Shown: positions 19,413 to 27,850 of the stretch, one piece after another
Position numbering within the stretch: the stretch's first letter is position 1
Layout of the letters: every line of letters begins with the position of its first letter
Assembly (NCBI RefSeq): GCF_000016645.1
Contig: NC_009441.1
Location: 1,364,001-1,428,000 of the forward strand
Reading direction: 5' to 3'
From: Flavobacterium johnsoniae UW101
Lineage (GTDB): Bacteria > Bacteroidota > Bacteroidia > Flavobacteriales > Flavobacteriaceae
Length of the DNA: 64,000 bases
Made by a program: the position numbers and the translations under genes
The notes under the pieces: generated by a model
Seen by the model: the letters and a program-made list of their open reading frames with translations, nothing else
What the model was told of the DNA's origin: nothing
Database searches by the model: none

Positions 19413-22400
19413 CTATTTAAATTTTACAGTCAAACCAAATGCAACACTTCTGGTACGAGGATAAATTCCTTTATCGCCTCCAAAATTATCATTAGGGTCG
19501 CCGCTACCGCTTATATTTAATTCAGGATCAACACCTGTGTAATCTGTAATTAACAGTAAGTTGTTTCCAGTAAGCGAAAGTCGAACTGAGTCTACATATT
19601 TATCAGTAAAACGGAAAGTATATCCTGCAGTTACGTTTTCTAAACGAATGAATGAACCGTCTTCTAACCATGCATCAGATCCATAAGGAGAAGAAAATAT
19701 TCCTCTGTCAACAGCACTGGCTAATACGTTTGAACTACCTGTATTTTCCAGCATGCTCAATCTTTGGTTAAGATTGTTGTAAATTTTATTTCCTCCGGAA
19801 CCTCTTACTAACATAGATGCATCAAAATTTTTGTATCTGTAAGATGGGTTAAATGCAAAAGTGTAAGTTGGGAGAGCAGAACCTGCATAGTAACGATCCG
19901 GACTTGTAGCTCCCTGATCGATTTTACCGTCTCCATCGCGGTCTTTTACGGTTTCGACACCATTTTCATTTGTACCGGTACTTTCTAAAATATAGAAGGA
20001 ACCAATTGGTTTTCCCTGTACTAATAAAGAATTTGGCGCTCCCCAGTTTACGAAGTTTGTATTTAAAGGAATACCGTTAATACTGCCGCTTAAATTAAGC
20101 ACTTCATTTTTCATAAAAGATACATTTCCTGCTAATGTCAGTGTGCTGTTATCTGTTCTAATAACATCATAAGCAAGAGCTGCTTCTAAACCTTTGTTTG
20201 AAATGCTTCCTACATTGGCTTTGATTTTATTGTACGGATAAGGAGGCTGAGGTACAGTATAATCGAATAGAAGATTATCTGTTCTCGAATCGTAAACATC
20301 GATGCTTCCTCTTAATCGATTATCTAAAAGAGCAAAATCAAGTCCAATATTGGTTTGTTTTTTAGTTTCCCATTTCAAATCAGCATTTGCATTTTGAGAA
20401 ATACCAAAATTTGTAATAATAGATCCTCCAAAATAAATATTTCCGGCACTGTCTACTAACGGCAGTGAAGTCTGCGGATAAAGACCCTGCTGATTACCAG
20501 TTTCACCATAACCTGCACGTAGTTTTAATTCGCTGAATAAAGTCTGATTCATCATAAAAGGCTCTTTGTTAATCTGCCATGCCACAGATACAGAAGGGAA
20601 ATTCCCCCATTTGTTATTGGTGCCAAATACAGATGAACCATCACGTCTGATACTTGCTGTAAGTAAATAACGATCTAATAAAGAGTAGTTTAATCTTCCT
20701 AAATAAGAAACCAATGATCTGTCATTTTTATAAGATCTGATATCTCCGGTTCTTACTTTAGACAAATCGCCAAACTGAAGCGCATTGTAAGTAGCTTCGT
20801 CACTTATAAAACCTCTAGCCTGTGTATAATTTCCCTGATAAGTCTGACTTTGCCATTCGTATAAAGCCAAAGCATTAAAGCTGTGGATTCCGAAAGTTTT
20901 TTTATAGGTAAGACTTAAATTGGTTAATTTTTCGTTTTGTTTCTTATTATCTATATTGGCAAAACCATGCTGTTCAACTGCATTAAAATCTGTTGATTCT
21001 GCCGGCATATAATAACCTGCTGTATAGTTTGTTTTTCTCCAGCTTCCAAACCAGTTTGCTGAAAAACCTTTTCCTAAATCCAAATCAGCTTTTAAGCTTC
21101 CAAATAAATTATCTTCTTGTCTTTCATTTGTTACTTCTTGCGCAGCTGCATAAGGATTTAAATAATGAAACACAGTTGGATCTGTAAAATACGTTCCATC
21201 AGTATTATAAACAGGATCTGTTGGTCTTGCTAATAACGCATTTGTAATTAAGTTTGATGTATAAGCAACTGTTCCGATACTTCCAATGCTGCTTGTGATA
21301 TTATTTACACCGCTGTTTAAATTAAAGGTTAGTTTTAATTTATCATTTAAAGCCAATTGTGTCGCCTGAATGCGTCCAATGTATTTTTGGTTACTCGAAT
21401 TAATTACAACACCATCCTGCATAATAGCCGTTATAGAAGCTCTGTAATTAAATTTATCAGTTCCGCCTCCAAAAGACAAAGTATGAGTCTGTGTAATTCC
21501 GGTTTCAGTCAAAAGACCATACCAATTCGTGTTTGAACCGTGATTAGAAGATGCCGGAACGCCTACACTTTGAGCAGTCTGCCACCATTGGTCAGCATTA
21601 AGCATGTCTAGTTTTTTCGGGATAAAATCTACAGATGTAGAACCAGTATATTCTATTGTAGTTTTTCCTGCTTTGTTTTTCTTAGTTGTAACAATGATAA
21701 CTCCAGGTGCTCCTCTTGATCCATAAACAGCAGTAGCCGAAGCATCTTTTAAAACATCTATGCTTTCAATTTCACTTGGCGGAACCTGGTTTAGCAAATC
21801 CATATTTCCCTGAATTCCATCTACAACCACCAAAGGATCGTTTCCCCCAATTAAAGACGAAATACCGCGAATACGAACACTTGGTCCAGAACCCGGTTCA
21901 CTGCCTATTTGCGTAATATTAACCCCGGCTGCTTTACCAGAAATTAATTGCAGAGGATTTACAATGGCACCCTGATTCATGTCTTTTGCAGCGATTGAAG
22001 AAACCGCTCCCGTTACATCTTTTTTAGCAGCTGTACCGTAACCTACAACAACAATTTCCTGTAAATCTGTAGCGTCTGGAAAAAGCTGAATGTTTATTAC
22101 CGTTTGATTAGCCGTTACTTTTTTCTCTTTGTACCCCACAAAAGAGACAATAATAACCGATTGGCTGCTTTCTACAGTAAGTTTGTATTTTCCGTCAAAA
22201 TCAGTTACCATTCCGTTTTTTGTTCCTTCTTCGATAACAGAAGCGCCGGGTAAAGGCAGACCATTTTCATCGGTAATAATTCCGGTAACGGTTTGTTTTT
22301 GAAACTTAATAACTTCAGTTTTAAGTTCCGGTTTTTTGAGGATAATTTGAGTATCCCTGATTTTAAATTCAGTCAGCGTTCCTTTAAAAAGTTTGTCTAA

Positions 22401-22685
22401 AACGACATATATAGACTGATCTTTTACAGAAATCGAAACCGTACGATCTAAGTCGATATCGTTCAATTTGTAAATAAATCTAAAGTCAGTTTTTTGTTCA
22501 ATGGTCTCAATAACCTTTTCGATTGTTGAATTGTTTAGTTCAAGAGTAACTTTTGTTTTTTGGGCATAAGTATTCCCTCTAATATTAAACATGGCGACCA
22601 AAAGAAGTAGAGTAGTTAGTTTCAATTTTAGGTCATTTTGGAACAATGAGTATAGAAACCCATTATTCTTAGATTTTTTTTTCAT
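19413..22685 (-). CDS. susC: SusC-family TonB-dependent transporter with N-terminal STN signalling domain
   Basis: This 1090-residue outer-membrane transporter has a leader to about residue 41 and an STN (secretin/TonB short N-terminus) domain at about 45-117 (NNSTIEKVIETIEQKTDFRF). A carboxypeptidase-regulatory-like beta domain lies at about 130-207. A TonB-box region (LQEIVVVGYGT, 208-218), the plug (about 220-335) and the barrel follow. The STN domain is found in transporters that signal to a FecR anti-sigma factor, and a fecR gene lies just upstream. It would import maltooligosaccharides with SusD and report their presence. The 130-base leader has no TAnnTTTG box, which fits promotion by an ECF sigma factor. 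Confidence 0.94.
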   Translation of the reverse strand: MKKKSKNNGFLYSLFQNDLKLKLTTLLLLVAMFNIRGNTYAQKTKVTLELNNSTIEKVIETIEQKTDFRFIYKLNDIDLDRTVSISVKDQSIYVVLDKLFKGTLTEFKIRDTQIILKKPELKTEVIKFQKQTVTGIITDENGLPLPGASVIEEGTKNGMVTDFDGKYKLTVESSQSVIIVSFVGYKEKKVTANQTVINIQLFPDATDLQEIVVVGYGTAAKKDVTGAVSSIAAKDMNQGAIVNPLQLISGKAAGVNITQIGSEPGSGPSVRIRGISSLIGGNDPLVVVDGIQGNMDLLNQVPPSEIESIDVLKDASATAVYGSRGAPGVIIVTTKKNKAGKTTIEYTGSTSVDFIPKKLDMLNADQWWQTAQSVGVPASSNHGSNTNWYGLLTETGITQTHTLSFGGGTDKFNYRASITAIMQDGVVINSSNQKYIGRIQATQLALNDKLKLTFNLNSGVNNITSSIGSIGTVAYTSNLITNALLARPTDPVYNTDGTYFTDPTVFHYLNPYAAAQEVTNERQEDNLFGSLKADLDLGKGFSANWFGSWRKTNYTAGYYMPAESTDFNAVEQHGFANIDNKKQNEKLTNLSLTYKKTFGIHSFNALALYEWQSQTYQGNYTQARGFISDEATYNALQFGDLSKVRTGDIRSYKNDRSLVSYLGRLNYSLLDRYLLTASIRRDGSSVFGTNNKWGNFPSVSVAWQINKEPFMMNQTLFSELKLRAGYGETGNQQGLYPQTSLPLVDSAGNIYFGGSIITNFGISQNANADLKWETKKQTNIGLDFALLDNRLRGSIDVYDSRTDNLLFDYTVPQPPYPYNKIKANVGSISNKGLEAALAYDVIRTDNSTLTLAGNVSFMKNEVLNLSGSINGIPLNTNFVNWGAPNSLLVQGKPIGSFYILESTGTNENGVETVKDRDGDGKIDQGATSPDRYYAGSALPTYTFAFNPSYRYKNFDASMLVRGSGGNKIYNNLNQRLSMLENTGSSNVLASAVDRGIFSSPYGSDAWLEDGSFIRLENVTAGYTFRFTDKYVDSVRLSLTGNNLLLITDYTGVDPELNISGSGDPNDNFGGDKGIYPRTRSVAFGLTVKFK

Positions 22686-22734
22686 AATTTTGTTAATTGA
22701 TTGTAGTTAATTCGTTATATTCAATCACTTAGTT

Positions 22735-22765
22735 AATCGGAAATTGTTCGCAGCTCTTTCCGATT
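22735..22765. other. Hairpin in the susC leader
   Basis: AATCGGAAA (22735-22743) pairs with TTTCCGATT (22757-22765), 50 bases upstream of susC. Its T run lies on the plus strand, where no gene ends, so it is more likely a structured 5' leader or processing site of the leftward fecR-susC message than a terminator. Confidence 0.45.
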
Positions 22766-22815
22766 TTTTTATTCCCGTAATGTTATTTCATCATATATTG
22801 TATTGGTTTTAGTGG

Positions 22816-23994
22816 TTATTTAATTAGTATTTGATCGTTTTTTATCGTGTAATTAATACCGTGAATGTCGTTGAAATAACTCATCACTTTATCAATAGAT
22901 TCGTCTCCAAAACTTGCATTGAATTTTTCATTGGCCAGTTTTTCGTTTTTGTTTACAATTGTAACATTATAGCGTCTTTCAAGCTTGGTAATAATGTTTT
23001 TAAAAGTCATATTTCTAAAAGTAAGTCCGCCGTTTATCCATGAAGTATAAATATCTGTGATAACCGCTTTGGTCGAAATTGCAGCATTTCCTTTATTGAA
23101 AGTTCCTTTAAAACCCGGTTTTAAAATCGTGTTTTTTAAAGCATCAAATTCTTCATCTGCCTTATACATTCCAACTGATCCTTCAACTAAAACAACATCT
23201 GTAGAAGCATCTTCGGGATAGTTTGACACATTAAAATGCGTTCCTAAAACACGTACATTTAACTCATCGGCATTTACAATAAAAGGGTGTTTTTTATCTT
23301 TTGCAACATCAAAATAAGCTTCTCCATCCAGATAAACCTGTCTGTTTTCGCCAGCAATAAACTTTACCGGATATTTTAAAGTTGTTCCTGAGTTTAAGTG
23401 TACAAATGTTCCGTCTGAAAGCTGAAGGCGGAATTTTTTTCCGTACGGAATTTTAAGTGTATTGTAAACCAGTTTTTCAGGATTTGAACTATTCTCATAA
23501 ACGATTTTATCTCCGTTTTGATTTCCAATAATGTTTCCTTTTTCGTCTTTTACCTGAGCAGAATTGTGTTCAGATAAAATTTGGGTTTCACCATTTTCTA
23601 ATTGAAGTACAATGTCAGAACTTTTGAAATCGAATTCTTTTTCAGCCGGTTTATCAGCAAGGCTTTGTTTATAGAAAAAGCCAATTCCAAGTAAAACCAC
23701 AATTGAGGCTGCAATTGAAATATATTTTCTGAAATTTGATTTTCTTTCAGGCATTTCAATCACAGTTTCTTCTTCTTTTGAAGCTGAAAGGATATTCATA
23801 AAAATAGCATCGGCAGTCTTTTGATCCATTTTTGGCATTTCGCCAAGAAGTTGTTGAATATCTTCTACAGTTGGAAAATCATCTGTAAGCTGATTTTTTT
23901 TGTAATAAGCCACGACCTCGTTTATTTGTTCGGGTGTACATTGGTTTAAAACAAACTTTTCTAAAAGACTTTTTATTTCAGAATTTGAATTCAT
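22816..23994 (-). CDS. FecR-family anti-sigma factor
   Basis: The start at 23994 (MNSNSEIKSLLEKF) gives 392 residues and the usual short cytoplasmic N-terminus; a frame from 24084 adds an unlikely 30-residue extension. One transmembrane helix (about 91-108, YISIAASIVVLLGIGFF) separates the sigma-binding N-terminal domain from a periplasmic FecR domain (about 185-290, LSDGTFVHLNSGTTLKYPVK). A DUF4974 domain (about 320-392) follows. It should hold the ECF sigma factor until signalled by the STN domain of SusC. It lies between the sigma gene and susC, the standard order for such systems in Bacteroidetes. Confidence 0.92.
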   Translation of the reverse strand: MNSNSEIKSLLEKFVLNQCTPEQINEVVAYYKKNQLTDDFPTVEDIQQLLGEMPKMDQKTADAIFMNILSASKEEETVIEMPERKSNFRKYISIAASIVVLLGIGFFYKQSLADKPAEKEFDFKSSDIVLQLENGETQILSEHNSAQVKDEKGNIIGNQNGDKIVYENSSNPEKLVYNTLKIPYGKKFRLQLSDGTFVHLNSGTTLKYPVKFIAGENRQVYLDGEAYFDVAKDKKHPFIVNADELNVRVLGTHFNVSNYPEDASTDVVLVEGSVGMYKADEEFDALKNTILKPGFKGTFNKGNAAISTKAVITDIYTSWINGGLTFRNMTFKNIITKLERRYNVTIVNKNEKLANEKFNASFGDESIDKVMSYFNDIHGINYTIKNDQILIK

Positions 23995-24041
23995 TACGAA
24001 TTGTTTTTGGTGGGGTTTTAGTATAATACAGTTGAAAAGCA

Positions 24042-24058
24042 TTTGAGTACTACTCAAA
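24042..24058. promoter_or_regulatory. 17-bp palindrome upstream of fecR
   Basis: TTTGAGTA-C-TACTCAAA is a perfect inverted repeat with a single central base, 48 bases upstream of the fecR start codon. Its size and symmetry fit a dimeric regulator site. No regulator is known for it. Confidence 0.4.
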
Positions 24059-24176
24059 CGTTGTAAATTTTTAAATTTTAACATTTAAAAGAGTGAAAAC
24101 CGTTTTAAGTGGTTGTTTTTGAGAAGGTTTTTAAATGAAGTTTTTTCTGAAAAAAATAACTTGAGATGTTTTTTGC

Positions 24177-24474
24177 CCACAGATTTAATGGATAAAACAG
24201 ATTTTGCACAGAGTTTTAATTGCATTTGATTCATCTTAAAAACAGATTTTCACAGAATCTCCACAATTATATTAAAACATAGCCCGTGGTTTCAACCGCG
24301 GGGATACTACGAATTATATATATATTGCGCTTCCGTGGTTGAAACCACGGGCTATGTTTGATCATGATTACGAATTTTTTGAGTAAATTTTCTTCGTTAA
24401 ATGGAGAAAAATATGCATAAAGAGCAAGTTAATAAAACTCTGTGTAAATCTGTTTCAACCAGTCCAATCTGTGG
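24177..24474. repeat. Nested inverted-repeat (REP-like) element between fecR and the sigma gene
   Basis: Inner arms of 23 bases at 24275-24297 and 24337-24359 are perfect complements (AAACATAGCCCGTGGTTTCA and onward) around a 39-base AT-rich loop. Each inner arm carries a CCGTGGTT-type palindrome. Outer arms at 24177-24217 and 24434-24474 are imperfect complements beginning CCACAGATT and ending CAGAGTTTT. The inner part is GC-rich against an AT-rich background, as in REP/BIME elements. No transposase is present. Confidence 0.8.
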
Positions 24475-24500
24475 TCCATCATTTTCAGAATGAGCAAAAA

Positions 24501-24526
24501 AAAATCACTCTGGAAGGAGTGATTTT
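24501..24526 (-). terminator. Terminator after the ECF sigma factor gene
   Basis: AAAATCACTC and GAGTGATTTT form a 10-bp stem. A run of nine A at 24496-24504 supplies the T run on the minus strand. Sigma gene transcription should end here, so fecR-susC would need its own promoter. Confidence 0.8.
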
Positions 24527-24549
24527 AATTGGTTAACATGTGGTTTTGG

Positions 24550-25113
24550 TTAGATAATTTCATCATGAACTTGAAAAAAGACCCGCATAGATTCTAATGC
24601 TTTGCTCATTTGGTTCCTGACAGTATTTATAGAAATGCCGAGTTCCTGACTTATTTCTTCGTAACTCATGCCTTTCTTTCGTGACATTTTAAAAATCTGC
24701 TTCCGTTTTGGAGGCAGTTGTTTTATTGCTTGTTTTCGGAGTTTTTTGCAATCCTCTTCGCGAATCGCATAATCTCCGTATTCATGCGATTTCTGGCTTT
24801 CATAAAAAACAGCTTCTTTCAATGCCAGATCATTTGCAGCTTTATTTAATATATTAAAAGCCTGATTTCGGGCAATTGTAAAAATATATGCTTTAAAAGA
24901 CTGTTCTAAATTTAGGTTTTCACGATGCTGCCACACTTTCATAAAAACATCCTGAACATTTTCTTCTGCCGCCTCTCTCGATTTTAATAAACTTATGCTG
25001 TAACCATAAATATCCTGATAATACAAATCAAAAAGAAAACGAAATGCCTTTTCGCTGCCATTTTTGAGTTCGCTCACCAATAATTTGTCATTATAGTCTT
25101 TGGCTTCCAACAT
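24550..25113 (-). CDS. ECF sigma-70 factor (FecI/RpoE type)
   Basis: This 187-residue sigma factor has region 2 at about 15-90 (LFDLYYQDIYGYSISLLKSR, then VQDVFMKVWQHRENL) and a region 4 helix-turn-helix at about 125-175 (LPPKRKQIFKMSRKKGMSYE, ELGISINTVRNQMSKAL). There is no anti-sigma fusion or extra C-terminal domain. With the FecR protein and the STN-bearing SusC downstream it forms a cell-surface signalling set that would switch on the starch genes. The gene has its own -7 box and terminator. Confidence 0.93.
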   Translation of the reverse strand: MLEAKDYNDKLLVSELKNGSEKAFRFLFDLYYQDIYGYSISLLKSREAAEENVQDVFMKVWQHRENLNLEQSFKAYIFTIARNQAFNILNKAANDLALKEAVFYESQKSHEYGDYAIREEDCKKLRKQAIKQLPPKRKQIFKMSRKKGMSYEEISQELGISINTVRNQMSKALESMRVFFQVHDEII

Positions 25114-25193
25114 TAAATTAATTAGTTTCTATTTTAATCTAATTATATTACGATACTATCAAAAATCGATACTCTAATGCTTTGAGAGGTTAA

Positions 25194-25201
25194 CAAATAT
25201 A
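25194..25201 (-). promoter_or_regulatory. Promoter -7 box for the ECF sigma gene
   Basis: On the minus strand this reads TATATTTG (TAnnTTTG), about 80 bases before the start codon. No clear -33 element is visible. The rest of the gap, 25202-25420, is plain AT-rich DNA in which I see no gene or repeat. Confidence 0.4.
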
Positions 25202-25425
25202 TAAAAATAATATTCTCATAAAAAAGTGGTAAAAAAAACTTATTTGTGTTTTTTTTGAGTGATTATCTCTAAAATCTCAGTAAACACGGTAGTATCTGCA
25301 TTTTATGAAGTTGGTAAATTTTTGGCTGAAATTTTAAAAATTAACTATTTTGCAATTCGATTTTTGAGAATATTCCTATTATAGAGAAAACAGAACGGAA
25401 TGTTTGCTAAATAGTTGTAACAAAA

Positions 25426-25453
25426 AATCCTTTTATCAAAAGACAAAAGGATT
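25426..25453 (-). terminator. Terminator after the ACT-domain gene
   Basis: AATCCTTTT (25426-25434) and AAAAGGATT (25445-25453) form a 9-bp stem, and an A run at 25422-25427 gives the T run on the minus strand. Confidence 0.8.
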
Positions 25454-25500
25454 CTCGAAATTGAAATATTAATAAGATCTAAAATTTAGATGTATTTTAA

Positions 25501-26157
25501 TTAGTTTTTTAGGTCTTTGATTACTTTAAAAGCAACGTCAACCTGGTCTTCACCTACTAAAATAGTAAATTCGTTTGAAGTAGAAATTACTTCGTTGATG
25601 ATGATTCCTTCCCAAGCCAAACGCTGGAAAATGAAGTAATAAATACCAGGAACAACAATGTTTTCTTTTGGTAATTTTACTGTAATTGAAGCCAGATTAT
25701 CTAATTTCTGAATTAGTTTTTCTCTCATAAAGTGTTTTTCAACTAAATGATTAACACTGCTGCTCACCACAATATTAGTTTCGTTTACCCCGCGAGATGA
25801 GGTGTAGAAAATATCAGATAAAGCATTGATGTCTGAAATTAAATCGGCTTGTTTGTTTAAAACAGTTTCAGAAGCTGCAAAAGTGTAATCTGTCAATTCA
25901 GATCTAACAGTAATCTCACCAATGTTTTTAATTACTTTGTTGATTTTGTGGTTTAATTTAAAATCTAATTCTTCAGTAAGTCTTTTTAAAGACATTACAA
26001 CTGCACCCTGTTTTACCTCTTTACCAAACTCATTTTCCAACTCAGTCATAATATTCCGAGAGAGAGAAGTTAAGTTGATAATCCCTAGAGATAAAGCGTT
26101 TAAGAGAAATGGTTTCGTTTTGATGTAATTTTCGACGATTGAAGAAACGGTTTTCAT
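25501..26157 (-). CDS. ACT-domain protein resembling an aspartate kinase C-terminus
   Basis: This 218-residue protein has no kinase domain. Its C-terminal 65 residues read as an ACT domain (VVPGIYYFIFQRLAWEGIII, then NEVISTSNEFTILVGEDQ and KVIKDL). This is the pattern of the last ACT domain of aspartokinases, where small ligands are sensed. The N-terminal 90 residues are helical, with HTH-like spacing (LLNALSLGIINLTSLSRNIM). It could be a regulator of amino-acid metabolism. A TTG-N20-TATCTTTG promoter lies upstream and a terminator downstream, so it is a single-gene unit. Confidence 0.7.
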   Translation of the reverse strand: MKTVSSIVENYIKTKPFLLNALSLGIINLTSLSRNIMTELENEFGKEVKQGAVVMSLKRLTEELDFKLNHKINKVIKNIGEITVRSELTDYTFAASETVLNKQADLISDINALSDIFYTSSRGVNETNIVVSSSVNHLVEKHFMREKLIQKLDNLASITVKLPKENIVVPGIYYFIFQRLAWEGIIINEVISTSNEFTILVGEDQVDVAFKVIKDLKN

Positions 26158-26224
26158 AGTTTTTTTTCTTTTTTTTTGTAACTTAATTGGGTTGGTTTAG
26201 TTAATTTGATGTTATAAATCTTTG

Positions 26225-26255
26225 CAAAGATAAATAAAAAAACAATTTGTTACAA
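26225..26255 (-). promoter_or_regulatory. Promoter of the ACT-domain gene
   Basis: On the minus strand TTG (26255-26253) and TATCTTTG (26232-26225) are separated by 20 bases, a good match to the Bacteroidetes -33/-7 pair. The predicted leader is about 60 bases. Confidence 0.65.
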
Positions 26256-26276
26256 TTATAACAATAAAAAATTATG

Positions 26277-26648
26277 TTAAAAATGATAAAAAGCATCAGT
26301 AAGATGTTCAATTGCAAATGATTCCCCGTTTTTATGGATCGCAACGATGTCAAAACGAACATTTATATCTTCTTCAAAATCCTTTTCCCTATAGTTTATG
26401 TAGGCATTTACTGCCTTAATAAGCAGTTGAATTTTTTTTGGTTTCACAAAATCCTGCGGAGAACCAAAATCTAAACTCGATCTTGTCTTGACTTCTACAA
26501 CTACCAAAATGTTTTCTTTTTGAGCAAGAATATCTACTTCTGCATTTTTATAAACCCAGTTTCGCTCTAGAATTTTATAATTTTCTTTTTCAAGATGTTC
26601 TGCGGCAAGATCTTCTCCAAGTTTTCCTAATTCATTGTGTTCTGCCAT
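26277..26648 (-). CDS. YraN/UPF0102 family endonuclease-like protein
   Basis: This 123-residue protein has the UPF0102 pattern: GKLGEDLAAEHLEKENYKIL at the N-terminus, then VDILAQKENILVVVEVKTRS, which holds the D-x(n)-E-x-K core of the restriction endonuclease-like fold. The length is normal. Members are predicted Holliday-junction-resolvase-like nucleases of uncertain role. The stop lies close to the promoter of the ACT-domain gene. Confidence 0.92.
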   Translation of the reverse strand: MAEHNELGKLGEDLAAEHLEKENYKILERNWVYKNAEVDILAQKENILVVVEVKTRSSLDFGSPQDFVKPKKIQLLIKAVNAYINYREKDFEEDINVRFDIVAIHKNGESFAIEHLTDAFYHF

Positions 26649-26710
26649 ATTTTTTAAAGTTTCAGTCTTTCAGTTTCTTCTGATGGATATAAGATTATTT
26701 AAAATAGAAA

Positions 26711-26749
26711 ACGCAAAGTCACAAAGAATTAAACTTTGCAACTTTGCGT
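26711..26749. repeat. Intergenic inverted repeat
   Basis: ACGCAAAGT (26711-26719) and ACTTTGCGT (26741-26749), with inner CAAAG/CTTTG arms, form a nested hairpin downstream of the LD-carboxypeptidase gene. It could act as its terminator together with the T run at 26759-26765, but that run lies on the wrong strand. It resembles the palindromic filler elements elsewhere in this window. Confidence 0.55.
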
Positions 26750-26811
26750 CTCTGTGAGATTTTTTATGTGTGGTATTTAAGAGACTTTCTTAAATTGAAT
26801 TTATAATGCTG

Positions 26812-27816
26812 TTATTTCTGAAAAGTAACCGTACTTCCGGATGCATTTACATCAATAGAAATTGTGCTTCCCATAATTAAGGCACGATTGTCCTGAATAT
26901 GTCCTGCCGGGAAATTGAAAATAACCGGAATGTTGTATTTTTTGGTAACATCATCAATAATTTCTAATGCATTTTTGCCCCAAGGCACTTCATTATCCTT
27001 CATTTTGGTCATACCGCCAATTATGATTCCTTTTAAGTTTTCAATGCATCCGTTACGTCTTAAATTCATCATCATACGATCAATATGATACAGATATTCA
27101 TCCAGATCTTCGATAAATAAGATTTTATCTTTACAATCAATTGCCGATGGAGAACCTAATAAACTATACAAAATAGAAAGATTACCGCCCACAATTTCTC
27201 CCGTTCCCTGACCAAATCGGTTCATTGCATGCGGAGGAATTGAATAAGACAACGGCTCACCAAACAAACTCGATTTCATTGAGCTGATCGCAGCAGGTGT
27301 CGCACGCGGAATCGTAACAGGCATAACACCATGAATTGATTTGTAGCCCATGGTATTTAAATGGTTGTGCAGTACCGTAACATCACTAAAACCAATGACC
27401 CATTTTGGATGTTGCTTGAATTTTGTAAAATCTAATAAATCTAACATTCGAACGGTTCCATAACCGCCTCGAACGCACCAGATTGCTTTTATGTTTGGAT
27501 TGTCTAACTGCTTTTGGAAATCGGCAGCGCGCTGTTCATCTGTTCCTGCTAATTGGTGATAATCGAGTCCAATTGAACTTCCAATTACTGCTTCGATACC
27601 CCAGCTTTTAAGCAGGTCTATTGTAGGTTTTAAATTATCGTCGATATTTTTTCTGGCTGTTGCCACAAGAGCGACAGTATCTCCTTTTTGTAAATAAGGC
27701 GGTGTTATCATGATTTGTTGAGATTGACAGGTGAATGATTGGAAAGCAAAAATAAGAAATGCCAGTTTACAAATAGTAAAGTGTTTCTTTATGTCTTGTA
27801 ATGGTTTTAGTGTCAT
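26812..27816 (-). CDS. LD-carboxypeptidase (peptidase family S66)
   Basis: This 334-residue enzyme removes the terminal D-alanine from muramoyl tetrapeptides during peptidoglycan recycling. Family S66 motifs are present: VRGGYGTVRML, the nucleophile Ser 144 in IGFSDVT, FIEDLDEYLYHIDRMMMNLR with the glutamate, and the histidine in FNFPAGHIQDN. An N-terminal hydrophobic segment ends with SFTCQ, so it may be exported or lipid-anchored. Many relatives are cytoplasmic; here a periplasmic place seems likely. It follows a serine hydrolase gene on the same strand by 34 bases. Confidence 0.9.
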   Translation of the reverse strand: MTLKPLQDIKKHFTICKLAFLIFAFQSFTCQSQQIMITPPYLQKGDTVALVATARKNIDDNLKPTIDLLKSWGIEAVIGSSIGLDYHQLAGTDEQRAADFQKQLDNPNIKAIWCVRGGYGTVRMLDLLDFTKFKQHPKWVIGFSDVTVLHNHLNTMGYKSIHGVMPVTIPRATPAAISSMKSSLFGEPLSYSIPPHAMNRFGQGTGEIVGGNLSILYSLLGSPSAIDCKDKILFIEDLDEYLYHIDRMMMNLRRNGCIENLKGIIIGGMTKMKDNEVPWGKNALEIIDDVTKKYNIPVIFNFPAGHIQDNRALIMGSTISIDVNASGSTVTFQK

Positions 27817-27850
27817 AGTCCTATTGCTTAATTGTATTTTTATTAAATAG

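Noticed and set aside
22735..22770. Rho-independent terminator on the plus strand
   Set aside because: The T run faces right, but no rightward gene ends here; kept only as a leader hairpin.
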